Shown here one piece after another: positions 1-5,803 of a stretch of 23,058 bases of DNA. Both the position numbers and the translations under genes were made by a program. The notes beneath the pieces are model-generated. The model was given only the letters and a program-made list of their open reading frames with translations. It did no database searches and was not told the origin of the DNA. The number at the start of each line of letters is the position of its first letter. The first letter of the stretch is position 1. The stretch comes from a virus: IMG/VR virus record IMGVR_UViG_3300028393_001996, positions 1 through 23,058 of that record. One strand, 5' to 3'.

Positions 1-179
1 AATTTATCTTTTAACATATCAGGTATTGTTAGATATGGTTCTTCCAACAAAAATGGACAAGGTCTGCCCCATTTATGTTCACTCAGAAAAAATTTAAACA
101 GTTTCGTGTGTGATTTATCTTTTGGATTAAACAAATATTTTGGATTGTTTAATGTTTGCAATTCAATTAATTTACTCAT
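1..179 (-). CDS. Hypothetical protein, 3' end beyond the window
   Basis: An open frame starts with ATG at 179 and runs 59 codons leftward to the window edge without a stop. Its ATG overlaps the TGA stop of the 80-aa gene upstream (ATGA, 4-nt overlap), which indicates translational coupling. The visible N-terminus starts MSKLIELQTLNNPKY and contains an aromatic, basic stretch (KLFKFF) and WGRPCPF. I do not recognise a family. It could be one of the many small unknown T4-like phage proteins or the start of a longer one; only the continuation would tell. Confidence 0.65.
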   Translation of the reverse strand, partial: MSKLIELQTLNNPKYLFNPKDKSHTKLFKFFLSEHKWGRPCPFLLEEPYLTIPDMLKDK

Positions 180-418
180 TTAACAAACTCCAAATTATCT
201 TTTCGCATATAATGAATTGTTTGTGTTTCACCGGTAGGCATACCTTTGACCACAGGAATAAAAGTTATTCCATCAATCTCATTTGTTGCCCAATTTGAAT
301 AGGTGTAATAGATATCCTGATTCGTTTTTGAACGAACCTTTTTGAGAACGGCTTTACCGCCACTTGTGGTGGCAATATAACCAGGTCGAGAGGGTTTAGT
401 TTTGTTCCAGTTTTTCAT
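176..418 (-). CDS. Hypothetical 80-aa phage protein
   Basis: A short basic protein with ATG at 418 and TGA at 178-176 overlapping the next ATG. I do not recognise the family; it is rich in Lys, Thr and aromatic residues and has no membrane segment or metal-binding motif. There is no Shine-Dalgarno sequence before the ATG. Instead a consensus sigma70 promoter (TTGACA, 17-bp spacer, TATAAT) places the predicted +1 on the A of the ATG, so the message is probably leaderless. The next internal Met is near residue 60, so a shorter start is unlikely. It begins a new transcription unit just after a terminator. Confidence 0.75.
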   Translation of the reverse strand: MKNWNKTKPSRPGYIATTSGGKAVLKKVRSKTNQDIYYTYSNWATNEIDGITFIPVVKGMPTGETQTIHYMRKDNLEFVK

Positions 419-424
419 GATTTA

Positions 425-453
425 ATTATAACTCAAAAGAAGGGGGCTGTCAA
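425..453 (-). promoter_or_regulatory. Consensus sigma70 promoter, leaderless
   Basis: On the minus strand, TTGACA (453-448) is followed by a 17-bp spacer and TATAAT (430-425), a 12/12 match to the bacterial sigma70 consensus. Six bases separate TATAAT from the ATG at 418, so the usual +1 coincides with the start codon. The -35 box lies in the loop and arm of the terminator hairpin at 441-462. It is probably an early promoter used by host RNA polymerase. Confidence 0.75.
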
Positions 454-462
454 GAGCCCCCT
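441..462 (-). terminator. Stem-loop terminator after hsp20/microprotein unit
   Basis: A perfect 8-bp GC-rich stem (AGGGGGCT/AGCCCCCT) with a 6-nt loop, followed on the minus strand by TCTTTTGAG. The T-run is imperfect, but the stem is strong and starts 3 nt after the stop codon of the 23-aa ORF. Its loop carries the -35 box of the next promoter. Confidence 0.65.
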
Positions 463-465
463 GTA

Positions 466-537
466 TTATCTACCGTTTGGGTAGTTCAATTGTTCCCATT
501 CTTCATCGGATACAGGCCACCAGTTTAGATTATTCAT
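466..537 (-). CDS. 23-aa microprotein
   Basis: A small ORF of 23 codons plus TAA. Its ATG overlaps the TGA of the preceding 33-aa ORF (ATGA), and a purine-rich AAGAGG lies about 11 nt upstream. The product begins MNNLNWWPVSDEEWEQL and is acidic and Trp-rich. The unit ends 3 nt before a terminator stem. I do not recognise the family; support comes from the overlapping coupling, the stop next to a terminator and non-random composition. Confidence 0.5.
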   Translation of the reverse strand: MNNLNWWPVSDEEWEQLNYPNGR

Positions 538-635
538 CTTTGAAAATACCTCTTTTTCATTTCTTCAGCTTGTAGTTTCCTAGTATTTTGGATAACTTCA
601 ATGACGGCAAAAATAAATTTTTTGATAGTTTTCAT
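534..635 (-). CDS. 33-aa microprotein, hydrophobic N-terminus
   Basis: The ATG at 635 overlaps the TGA of hsp20 (634-632) as ATGA, giving a 33-aa product that ends on a TGA overlapping the next ATG. The N-terminal half (FIFAVIEVI) is hydrophobic and could associate with membrane or pack as a helix; the C-terminal half is charged (LQAEEMKKRYFQR). Tiny proteins of this layout are common between T4-like genes. No function is assigned. Confidence 0.5.
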   Translation of the reverse strand: MKTIKKFIFAVIEVIQNTRKLQAEEMKKRYFQR

Positions 636-1084
636 TTGATGGCAATCTTTTTGATGGCATCTTGTGCCTTTACTATATTCTCTAACCATACTTTGAGCAT
701 ACCATTGGCAATTTCAGCATCTTTAATTTCTACCTTATCGGCAAGAGTAAAAACACGATTAAAATTACGGTTAGCAATACCTTTGTAGATATAACTATCT
801 TTATCATCGGAACTATCAACTACAGCACCTTTGATTACCAATTTGTTACCATCTAAAGTAACTTCAATATCAGTTTTAGTAAATCCAGCAACTGCCATTT
901 CAATGACATACTTATTGTCTTTTACTTGACGAATGTTGTATGGAGGATAAGCAGGTGTTGCTTTGGCGACTGTTTCAGAGATATCACGGATTTGGTCTAA
1001 TACATCATCAAAACCAACTGTGAAAGGATCCAAAGATTTGGATAGTGAAGCCCATTGTGGGAATAATAGATTTGTGCTTGTCAT
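632..1084 (-). CDS. hsp20: Small heat shock protein, Hsp20/alpha-crystallin family
   Basis: A 150-aa ATP-independent holdase chaperone of the Hsp20 family, which in phages probably protects virion or replication proteins during infection. The N-terminal arm contains FDDVLDQI. The alpha-crystallin domain follows with YNIRQ, KYVIEMAVAGFTKTDIEV, KLVIKG and the late-strand pattern NRNFNRVFTLADKVEI...GMLKVWLE. The start at 1084 is chosen because AAGGAG stands 6 nt upstream; a longer in-frame ATG at 1150 has no ribosome site. Hsp20 genes sit in this region of many cyanophage-type T4-like genomes. Its leader carries overlapping early-type and late promoters. Confidence 0.93.
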   Translation of the reverse strand: MTSTNLLFPQWASLSKSLDPFTVGFDDVLDQIRDISETVAKATPAYPPYNIRQVKDNKYVIEMAVAGFTKTDIEVTLDGNKLVIKGAVVDSSDDKDSYIYKGIANRNFNRVFTLADKVEIKDAEIANGMLKVWLENIVKAQDAIKKIAIK

Positions 1085-1151
1085 GTGTTTCTCCTTAAAT
1101 TCAAGCGAGTTAGTCAATAAAACTGTGGCCTCAGATGAGCACCACACCATA

Positions 1152-1181
1152 AGTATACTATTATTTATAACACTTTGTCAA
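1152..1181 (-). promoter_or_regulatory. Sigma70-type promoter of hsp20
   Basis: TTGACA (1181-1176, overlapping the regA stop) is followed by an 18-bp spacer and TATACT (1157-1152). It matches 6/6 at -35 and 5/6 at -10. The predicted leader to the hsp20 ATG is about 60 nt. Confidence 0.6.
1162..1169 (-). promoter_or_regulatory. T4-type late promoter TATAAATA of hsp20
   Basis: Exact minus-strand TATAAATA, the sequence recognised in T4 by the gp55 late sigma factor. Predicted +1 is near 1156, giving a leader of about 72 nt. It lies inside the spacer of the sigma70-type promoter. Confidence 0.7.
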
Positions 1182-1585
1182 TAGACTCCTGGTTTTTTAC
1201 CAATATTATATTTTGGCATCAATTCCCATTCATCTTTTTCTTTGTGTGAAAGTATCTTAATCTGTGATAGGAAGATAGGAGGCGGTTCTTCAATTTGTTT
1301 AACATTAACCAATTTTACCAATTGCCAATCACTAAGTAACTTGGCAATGGCATTCCTACGGGATAGATCGTTTTCACTAATATCCGTGGGCTTGCCATCC
1401 AAAGCAAATAGTTCTTTAAAATGTACAATGTAATATCTACCTTGTTTATGTAAGATATGACACGATTGGTACAATATTCTATCTTTTTTAGAAGCTACGC
1501 CGATACGAGTGAGTGTTTCTCTAACTTTAAGGAAATCATCTTTATCGTTCAATGTAACTTCAACTAAATCATTAATTGAAATCAT
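1178..1585 (-). CDS. regA: RegA translational repressor
   Basis: A 135-aa homolog of T4 RegA (122 aa), which binds start regions of early mRNAs and blocks ribosome loading. Recognisable family pattern: MISINDLVEVTL, then FLKVRETLTRIGVASKK, HILHKQGRYYIVHFKELFALDG, and DLSRRNAIAKLLSDWQLV (cf. the RN..A.LL..W helix of RegA). It starts one base into the end of gp62, the same order as T4 (44-62-regA), with GGAG about 10 nt upstream. The C-terminal 20 residues extend past the usual length. In T4, RegA represses its own operon including 44 and 45; the same is expected here but not shown. Confidence 0.93.
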   Translation of the reverse strand: MISINDLVEVTLNDKDDFLKVRETLTRIGVASKKDRILYQSCHILHKQGRYYIVHFKELFALDGKPTDISENDLSRRNAIAKLLSDWQLVKLVNVKQIEEPPPIFLSQIKILSHKEKDEWELMPKYNIGKKPGVY

Positions 1586-1974
1586 TACTTGGTCACTCCG
1601 CCTTTTGCTGTTTTTATTTTTATTTCAGCGAGTTGTTCATCGTTTAGAATTCGTAAGGCCTCTTTGGCTCTTTCATTGGAATAGCCAAAATATTGCTTCA
1701 CACATTCTATATCTTTGTCGACCTCTGATTTCTGCCACGGTTGAAATTTCCGTTTCATTGGTCTTATGGTATTTAGAAGATATGAATATTGCATATCGGA
1801 GTCTATCCCCGTATGTATATTCATTTCATTCGCATATAAAACACAATCCATATGATACGACAAAGCACGATTTATAACAAAAGGTTTGTAATCCTTATAC
1901 TCATATTCATCTTGAAAAACGGACTTCTTCTTCTCCAGTATAGATGGTAGAATTTCTTTGAATAAATCTGGCAT
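1585..1974 (-). CDS. 62: Clamp loader small subunit gp62
   Basis: A 129-aa protein immediately after gp44, the position of T4 gp62 (187 aa), which joins the gp44 tetramer to load the gp45 clamp. The start overlaps the gp44 stop (TAATG), which keeps the two subunits translationally coupled. The N-terminal LFKEILPSILEKKK and central PFVINRALSYHMDCVLYANEMN are typical of the shorter gp62 of cyanophage-type T4-like phages. It is substantially shorter than the T4 protein. Assignment rests on sequence pattern plus position. Confidence 0.88.
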   Translation of the reverse strand: MPDLFKEILPSILEKKKSVFQDEYEYKDYKPFVINRALSYHMDCVLYANEMNIHTGIDSDMQYSYLLNTIRPMKRKFQPWQKSEVDKDIECVKQYFGYSNERAKEALRILNDEQLAEIKIKTAKGGVTK

Positions 1975-2906
1975 TATTTAAACTCACAATCCACCATTAT
2001 TTCTGTTAGACATGCTACCATATTAATCTCATGGTCGGCCACGAAAGCTGCCTGATATTGATACTTAGCAAGAATCAAAACTAGTTGTGGAACGGATTGA
2101 GGTTTTAATACCTCATATAGAGTATCGTATAATTTACGATAGATTTTGACTGGATCGTTATCCAGATTGGCGGTAACCCATTTACGAGTTGAACTAAAGT
2201 CTTTACTTTTTAAAGCCGAAATTAATGTGTCAAGTTGAATATCAGCAAGATTAGACAGGATACCAGCATCAATTGTGCCAGAAACCGAATATCGCTGCAA
2301 TTCATTAAGAACTCTACGATTATCCGGAAAGTGTTTTGTAATAACTGCTGCCACGACATCTTTAGAATAGGTGATATTTTCTTGTTCAAGTATCCATTCA
2401 ACTCTTTTAAAAAATTGTGCCGCCATTTTTGCCTTAGAACCGTTAATCTTAAAATCGACCACAGAACAACGAGAGTGTATTGGATCGATGATACGATTTT
2501 TAAAATTGCAGGTAAAAATGAATGAACAGTTTGAAGAGAATTCTTCAATGGCTCCACGTAATGCTGGTTGAGTTGAATTGGGATTAAGATAATCGGCCTC
2601 ATCGATGATAACAACTTTCCTACCACCAGCGAGAGATATTGATGAAGCATAGTTTTTAATTTTTGTCCGAAGGACATCAATGCCAGACTCATCAGACCCA
2701 TTAATAACAATGTAATCGCAACCGACCTCATTACACAATGCTCTAGCAATTGTAGTTTTTCCGACCCCTGCCGAACCAGATAGTAATAGATTCGGTATTT
2801 CTTTTCGGTTAACGTACTCCTGGAACGTAGATTTAATGGCATCTGGTAATATACAATCTTCAATAGTTTTTGGCCGATACTTCTCGACCCATAGTAAATG
2901 TTCCAT
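1974..2906 (-). CDS. 44: Clamp loader ATPase large subunit gp44
   Basis: A 310-aa AAA+ ATPase that loads the gp45 clamp at primer-template junctions. Visible: N-terminal WVEKYRPKTIEDCILP, Walker A GSAGVGKTT (44-52), Walker B VVIIDEAD (98-105), and the SRC box typical of RFC-type loaders (145-147). T4 gp44 is 319 aa and aligns along the whole length, including DAGILS and the C-terminal helical collar. A GTG at 2909 precedes the ATG at 2906; the ATG has the better 6-nt spacing from GGGAG, so it is chosen. It follows the DsbA-like gene after a 35-nt gap. Confidence 0.96.
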   Translation of the reverse strand: MEHLLWVEKYRPKTIEDCILPDAIKSTFQEYVNRKEIPNLLLSGSAGVGKTTIARALCNEVGCDYIVINGSDESGIDVLRTKIKNYASSISLAGGRKVVIIDEADYLNPNSTQPALRGAIEEFSSNCSFIFTCNFKNRIIDPIHSRCSVVDFKINGSKAKMAAQFFKRVEWILEQENITYSKDVVAAVITKHFPDNRRVLNELQRYSVSGTIDAGILSNLADIQLDTLISALKSKDFSSTRKWVTANLDNDPVKIYRKLYDTLYEVLKPQSVPQLVLILAKYQYQAAFVADHEINMVACLTEIMVDCEFK

Positions 2907-2941
2907 CACAAACTCCCATAATATAATACTTCATAGTTGGA

Positions 2942-3217
2942 TTACTTAACTTCAGTAATGCCTTCAAATAATGCTTCAAATTCTTTAAATTCTGCCACTT
3001 CTTCTTGTAATGATTGGTTTAGATATACTTTAGCCATACGCTTAATAAGTTTTTTAGGAATCTTTAAGTTGTCAAATGTAACATCAACAATCTCTTTAAT
3101 TTGATTCTGTTTAACTTTAATATTGTATTGGTGCTCATTAATTTCAGTAATGGCACCTAACAATTCTTTAAGTTGTTTATCATCAAATGTTCCGAATAAA
3201 GTTTGAATTGTAGGCAT
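2942..3217 (-). CDS. DsbA-like dsDNA-binding protein
   Basis: A 91-aa protein whose layout resembles T4 DsbA (89 aa), a small dsDNA-binding protein reported to bind near late promoters. The visible resemblance is a central I.EI.D....NLKIPKKLIKRMAKVYLNQ region followed by an acidic helix ending FEALFEGITEVK, like the DsbA C-terminus. The ATG overlaps the stop of the preceding ORF (TAATG). Its place between gp45 and gp44 differs from T4, where gp44 follows gp45 directly. Family assignment is moderate and function is inferred. Confidence 0.6.
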   Translation of the reverse strand: MPTIQTLFGTFDDKQLKELLGAITEINEHQYNIKVKQNQIKEIVDVTFDNLKIPKKLIKRMAKVYLNQSLQEEVAEFKEFEALFEGITEVK

Positions 3218-3408
3218 TAACTTAATTGTCCTTGTAAGACACCAACAACATCAATTTGTGATTCAGCTACAGGAATATTACCTGTAGTTGTGTTGATGAT
3301 AGTTGTTTCAACACCTGCTTCATCTTTTGCGGTGAAAACAAGAACAACAAATTTAGGGTTAACAGCAACCGAATTGCCATTTTGTTTATCTGTGAAATTT
3401 ACTAACAT
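3217..3408 (-). CDS. FlbD-like small beta protein
   Basis: A 63-aa protein with the pattern of short phage and flagellar FlbD-like proteins: LVNFTD...NSVAVNPKFVVLVF, then T.I.....N.PVAES...V..VL. The fold would be a small beta barrel; the role is unknown. An in-frame extension to 3489 runs inside gp45, but the ATG at 3408 has GGAGAA at ideal spacing. That Shine-Dalgarno is embedded in the last codons of gp45 (GGA GAA TAA), and the gene starts one base after that stop. It is part of the gp45-gp44 operon. Confidence 0.7.
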   Translation of the reverse strand: MLVNFTDKQNGNSVAVNPKFVVLVFTAKDEAGVETTIINTTTGNIPVAESQIDVVGVLQGQLS

Positions 3409-3409
3409 A

Positions 3410-4084
3410 TTATTCTCCGATTTTAGTTTCTTTAGCTTCAAATGCGATCCAATATTGGATGTCATCCTTAGTGTTTGTGAAATGGCCAATTCCCTTAAAT
3501 GAAATTTCTACTTCATAATTTCCAGGAATCAATTTAATATTTTCAGTTTTAAAAACGATATTGTATTTTTTACCATCACCTGTGCCAACTTTAATTGAGT
3601 TGGTGTGTGCTGAGTTATCAGCAGCATCAAAGGTAACAATTTCTACATTATCACCATCGGACTGAATACCGATATGTGGTGAGGATAGTACCGAAGCAGT
3701 TTTCATTACCCAATCATAATCTTCTTGAGTTAAAGTAAATTTACAATCAATAGAAGGTAGAGTAATTTCTTTTTCTGGAGGTGTAACAATCATTTCTTTT
3801 GAGGTCATACGATATTTTACTTTACTACGACCAGATTTAAAAATAATATTTGCATCATCGAAATCAAGTTCAGCAGAATCTTTAAACAAAGCATTAACTG
3901 ATAAAAATTGATTCAAATCATAAACACAAAAATCTTGTGGAAAATCATCTTTTAAATTTGCTTGAGCTAAAACAGTTTTACCAGATGATACTGTGGTAAG
4001 TTTGGTGCCTTTCTTAAATTGAATTCCTTGGTTGATTGCCGAGAAATTCTTTAATACTGTTAATGTTTCATTTGATAACTTCAT
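3410..4084 (-). CDS. 45: Sliding clamp gp45 (DNA polymerase processivity factor)
   Basis: A 224-aa clamp subunit, nearly the length of T4 gp45 (228 aa). It forms a trimeric ring that tethers the polymerase and, in T4, also acts as the mobile enhancer of late transcription with gp55 and gp33. N-terminal MKLSNETLTVLKNFSAINQGI.FK.G is typical, followed by the PCNA-like repeat pattern (LNQFLSVNALF, DANIIFKSGRSKVKYRM) and the C-terminal IQYWIAFE. It overlaps the DUF5664 gene by 4 nt (ATGA), with GGAG before the start. A sigma70-like promoter lies 30 nt upstream. Confidence 0.95.
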   Translation of the reverse strand: MKLSNETLTVLKNFSAINQGIQFKKGTKLTTVSSGKTVLAQANLKDDFPQDFCVYDLNQFLSVNALFKDSAELDFDDANIIFKSGRSKVKYRMTSKEMIVTPPEKEITLPSIDCKFTLTQEDYDWVMKTASVLSSPHIGIQSDGDNVEIVTFDAADNSAHTNSIKVGTGDGKKYNIVFKTENIKLIPGNYEVEISFKGIGHFTNTKDDIQYWIAFEAKETKIGE

Positions 4085-4575
4085 TTTGTTTCTCCATTAT
4101 GTAATTTACTTCTATTATACTCATCAACCATCACTTTGGCAATATCCTCGCCATCATATTTGGAATACTTCACATCATGCTCATACAAAAACATTAGGCA
4201 ACACATAGCGTGAGCCAAATGATGTAAGCCAGATTCAGGATCAAACTTCTCTCCTTCTTTCCAAGCCCATGTATGCCTTTGCATGGCATCAAAATACCTG
4301 CGCTTTGAATCTGATACTTTTTGCCAGTTATCTCTTTCGTACTTTTGAGCACCAAAAGTTAAAACTTCCACAAGAGCTTTTAATCCAAGTGGTGGAACTA
4401 AACCATATTCTAGTTTACCACCATCAAATTTACGACCAATTTCTTTTTTTGGTTCCATTGCCGCATCTTCATAACCTGGATGATAAGGTGCTTCAGCAAC
4501 AAGCTTATCTTGAACATTGATTTGGCCACCAAAGGTACCATCCAGATTATCAACAAAAACGGGTTCATACGACAT
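4081..4575 (-). CDS. dATP/dGTP diphosphohydrolase-like protein (DUF5664, MazG-like)
   Basis: A 164-aa protein with the DUF5664 signature: GRKFDGGKLEYGLVPP (47-62), ALVEVLTFGAQKYERDNWQKV, YFDAMQRHTWAWKEGEKFDPESGLHHLAHAMC. Family members include MazZ, which hydrolyses dATP and dGTP in phages carrying 2-aminoadenine. The Glu/His/Asp-rich helices would bind Mg2+ and the nucleotide. The first 45 residues are a nonconserved extension. It overlaps the glycosyltransferase stop (TAATG) and the gp45 start (ATGA), so it belongs to the replication operon. Likely role: trimming the dNTP pool. A Z-genome is not implied by this gene alone. Confidence 0.75.
   Translation of the reverse strand: MSYEPVFVDNLDGTFGGQINVQDKLVAEAPYHPGYEDAAMEPKKEIGRKFDGGKLEYGLVPPLGLKALVEVLTFGAQKYERDNWQKVSDSKRRYFDAMQRHTWAWKEGEKFDPESGLHHLAHAMCCLMFLYEHDVKYSKYDGEDIAKVMVDEYNRSKLHNGETK
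4114..4142 (-). promoter_or_regulatory. Possible sigma70-type promoter of gp45
   Basis: TTGCCA (4142-4137), 17-bp spacer, TATAAT (4119-4114). Predicted +1 is about 4107, with a 23-nt leader holding GGAG before the gp45 ATG. It lies in the 3' part of the DUF5664 coding region, so chance occurrence cannot be excluded. Confidence 0.4.
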
Positions 4576-5393
4576 TACATTTCTCCAACATAATTAGCAA
4601 CAGCAGGCATATCTCCATGGAAATGATACGTACCAATATGTGCAGTTTTCATCCATGGGCAAAGGAAGATTTCTCCACCAATCTTACGCCACATCTGACA
4701 AAACATATAATCTTCTGATAGGTAACGATCCGAGCCGCCGCCAGTAATTGATCCTTTAGTGTCGATGACTGTATCAAAGAAAGCATGGATGTAACGAGAT
4801 CCATCAAAGTTTGCCTGACCCACATGGTCTGGTCTATAACGAATTTCAGGATAAGCTGATTCCATTTTTTCAAATACTTCACGTTTAATCATCATGAATC
4901 CGGTACCAATTTCTAATACAGATAATGGTTCGGTTACGGAGAATTGTGCAGTACCTTTAACAGGATTAAAAACAAAATCACCGGCTACTTTTTCTAGTAG
5001 TTGCGGTTCGATATCAGGATTCTTTTGTACGGCAGTTTTAACTGATTTCCATTTGATTGCTTTTTTAGGATAAGGACCACCAATAACATCTTTATCGAGG
5101 GCCATCATTGCAATCACATCTTGTGGATTAAAATGTACATCAGAATCTATAAACAACATGTGTGTGCATCCAGATCGATGGATGAATTCGTCAACAAGAT
5201 AATTTCTTGCTCGTGTAATTAGGGACTCATTAAACAAGAATGAGAATTTAATTTGTACGCCATACTGAATACACATGCTTTGTAAATCTAAACACGCTTT
5301 CATGTATAGTCCGTGGTTTTGGCCACCGTACATCGGAGTAGCAACAAATAAACTTTTGGTTTGTAATTCTTCTTTTTTAATTGATATTTCCAT
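4575..5393 (-). CDS. GT-A-type glycosyltransferase
   Basis: A 272-aa protein with a Rossmann-like GT-A start (KSLFVATPMYGG), NESLITRARNYLVDEF, and the metal/sugar-nucleotide motif MLFIDSDVHFNP with DSD at 83-85. IGGPYPKKAIKW and GTGFMMIKREVF also fit phage family-2-like glycosyltransferases. GGAG stands 6 nt before the ATG. It is the first gene after the winged-helix gene's terminator and is directly coupled to the DUF5664/gp45 operon. The acceptor is unknown: modified DNA bases, a virion protein or a host surface sugar are all possible. No signal peptide or membrane segment is seen. Confidence 0.8.
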   Translation of the reverse strand: MEISIKKEELQTKSLFVATPMYGGQNHGLYMKACLDLQSMCIQYGVQIKFSFLFNESLITRARNYLVDEFIHRSGCTHMLFIDSDVHFNPQDVIAMMALDKDVIGGPYPKKAIKWKSVKTAVQKNPDIEPQLLEKVAGDFVFNPVKGTAQFSVTEPLSVLEIGTGFMMIKREVFEKMESAYPEIRYRPDHVGQANFDGSRYIHAFFDTVIDTKGSITGGGSDRYLSEDYMFCQMWRKIGGEIFLCPWMKTAHIGTYHFHGDMPAVANYVGEM

Positions 5394-5411
5394 TTGTACT
5401 CCGTAAATAAT

Positions 5412-5445
5412 AAAAAAAGGGAGTATCTCCTATGGAGAACTCCCT
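5412..5445 (-). terminator. Rho-independent terminator after the winged-helix gene
   Basis: An 11-12 bp stem (AGGGAGT.TCTCC paired with GGAGA.ACTCCCT, with one bulged base) and a 3-nt loop, followed on the minus strand by seven Ts and ATTATTT. It lies 9 nt after the stop of the gene at 5454 and 19 nt before the glycosyltransferase ATG. Confidence 0.85.
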
Positions 5446-5453
5446 GTGCTAAA

Positions 5454-5717
5454 TTAGGCTAAAGAATAACCTGATTTGATAGCAGCCTTAACCAAAGCTT
5501 TTGTTGGCTTACCCATGCGATAGAAGGCAACCTTCTGACCATCTACAACTTTTTTGTTTGTGTAGATTACATGACCTTCTTGGCGCAACTCATCGATACG
5601 AGCTGATACATTGGTGATGCCAAAACGGCGTTGTGCTTGTTTGACGGTGAAAGTGTTGTAACCTTCAGTTTGTTGTAAGGCATTCAACATCTTTTGTTTA
5701 GCAGATAAATTGCTCAT
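5454..5717 (-). CDS. Small winged-helix DNA-binding protein
   Basis: An 87-aa basic protein with a clear winged helix-turn-helix: SAKQKMLNALQQ (helix 1), FTVKQAQRRFGITNVSARIDELRQEG (helix-turn-recognition helix), then the wing HVIYTNKKVVDGQKVAFYRMG. It is probably a transcriptional regulator or a small DNA-binding accessory factor. GGAG precedes the ATG by 8 nt. It has its own sigma70 promoter and its own strong terminator, so it forms an independent, probably immediate-early unit between region B and the replication operon. Its target is unknown. Confidence 0.8.
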   Translation of the reverse strand: MSNLSAKQKMLNALQQTEGYNTFTVKQAQRRFGITNVSARIDELRQEGHVIYTNKKVVDGQKVAFYRMGKPTKALVKAAIKSGYSLA

Positions 5718-5747
5718 TGTAATACTCCATAGTAAAGTTAAAAAATC

Positions 5748-5762
5748 CTTGCCTTAAGCAAG
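5748..5762 (-). other. 5'-end stem-loop of the winged-helix mRNA
   Basis: CTTGC/GCAAG 5-bp stem with a 5-nt loop, beginning one base after the predicted +1 (5763) and followed by GGATTTTTT. It could stabilise the 5' end, cause early pausing or weakly terminate upstream transcripts. The short stem makes any role tentative. Confidence 0.35.
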
Positions 5763-5769
5763 TATTCAC

Positions 5770-5799
5770 ATCATATCATTTATGTATGTGATTTGTCAA
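5770..5799 (-). promoter_or_regulatory. Sigma70 promoter of the winged-helix gene
   Basis: TTGACA (5799-5794), 18-bp spacer, extended TGATATGAT with -10 TATGAT (5775-5770). The -35 lies just past the DruA-like stop codon. The 13-mer AAACGCTTGACAA containing this -35 recurs on the plus strand at 11145-11157. Confidence 0.7.
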
Positions 5800-5803
5800 G
5801 CGT

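Noticed and set aside
1085-1150. N-terminal extension of hsp20 from an upstream in-frame ATG
   Set aside because: No ribosome site before 1150 and no Hsp20-like sequence; AAGGAG supports the ATG at 1084. The ATG at 1150 lies in the promoter/leader region.
2907-2909. GTG as the gp44 start
   Set aside because: It is only 3 nt from the GGGAG; the adjacent ATG has better spacing.
3409-3489. Extended start for the 63-aa FlbD-like gene
   Set aside because: It would run inside the gp45 coding region with no ribosome site; the ATG at 3408 has GGAGAA at ideal spacing.
4081-5393. Claim that the phage has a 2-aminoadenine (Z) genome
   Set aside because: A MazZ-like gene alone is insufficient; neither PurZ nor DpoZ is in the window.
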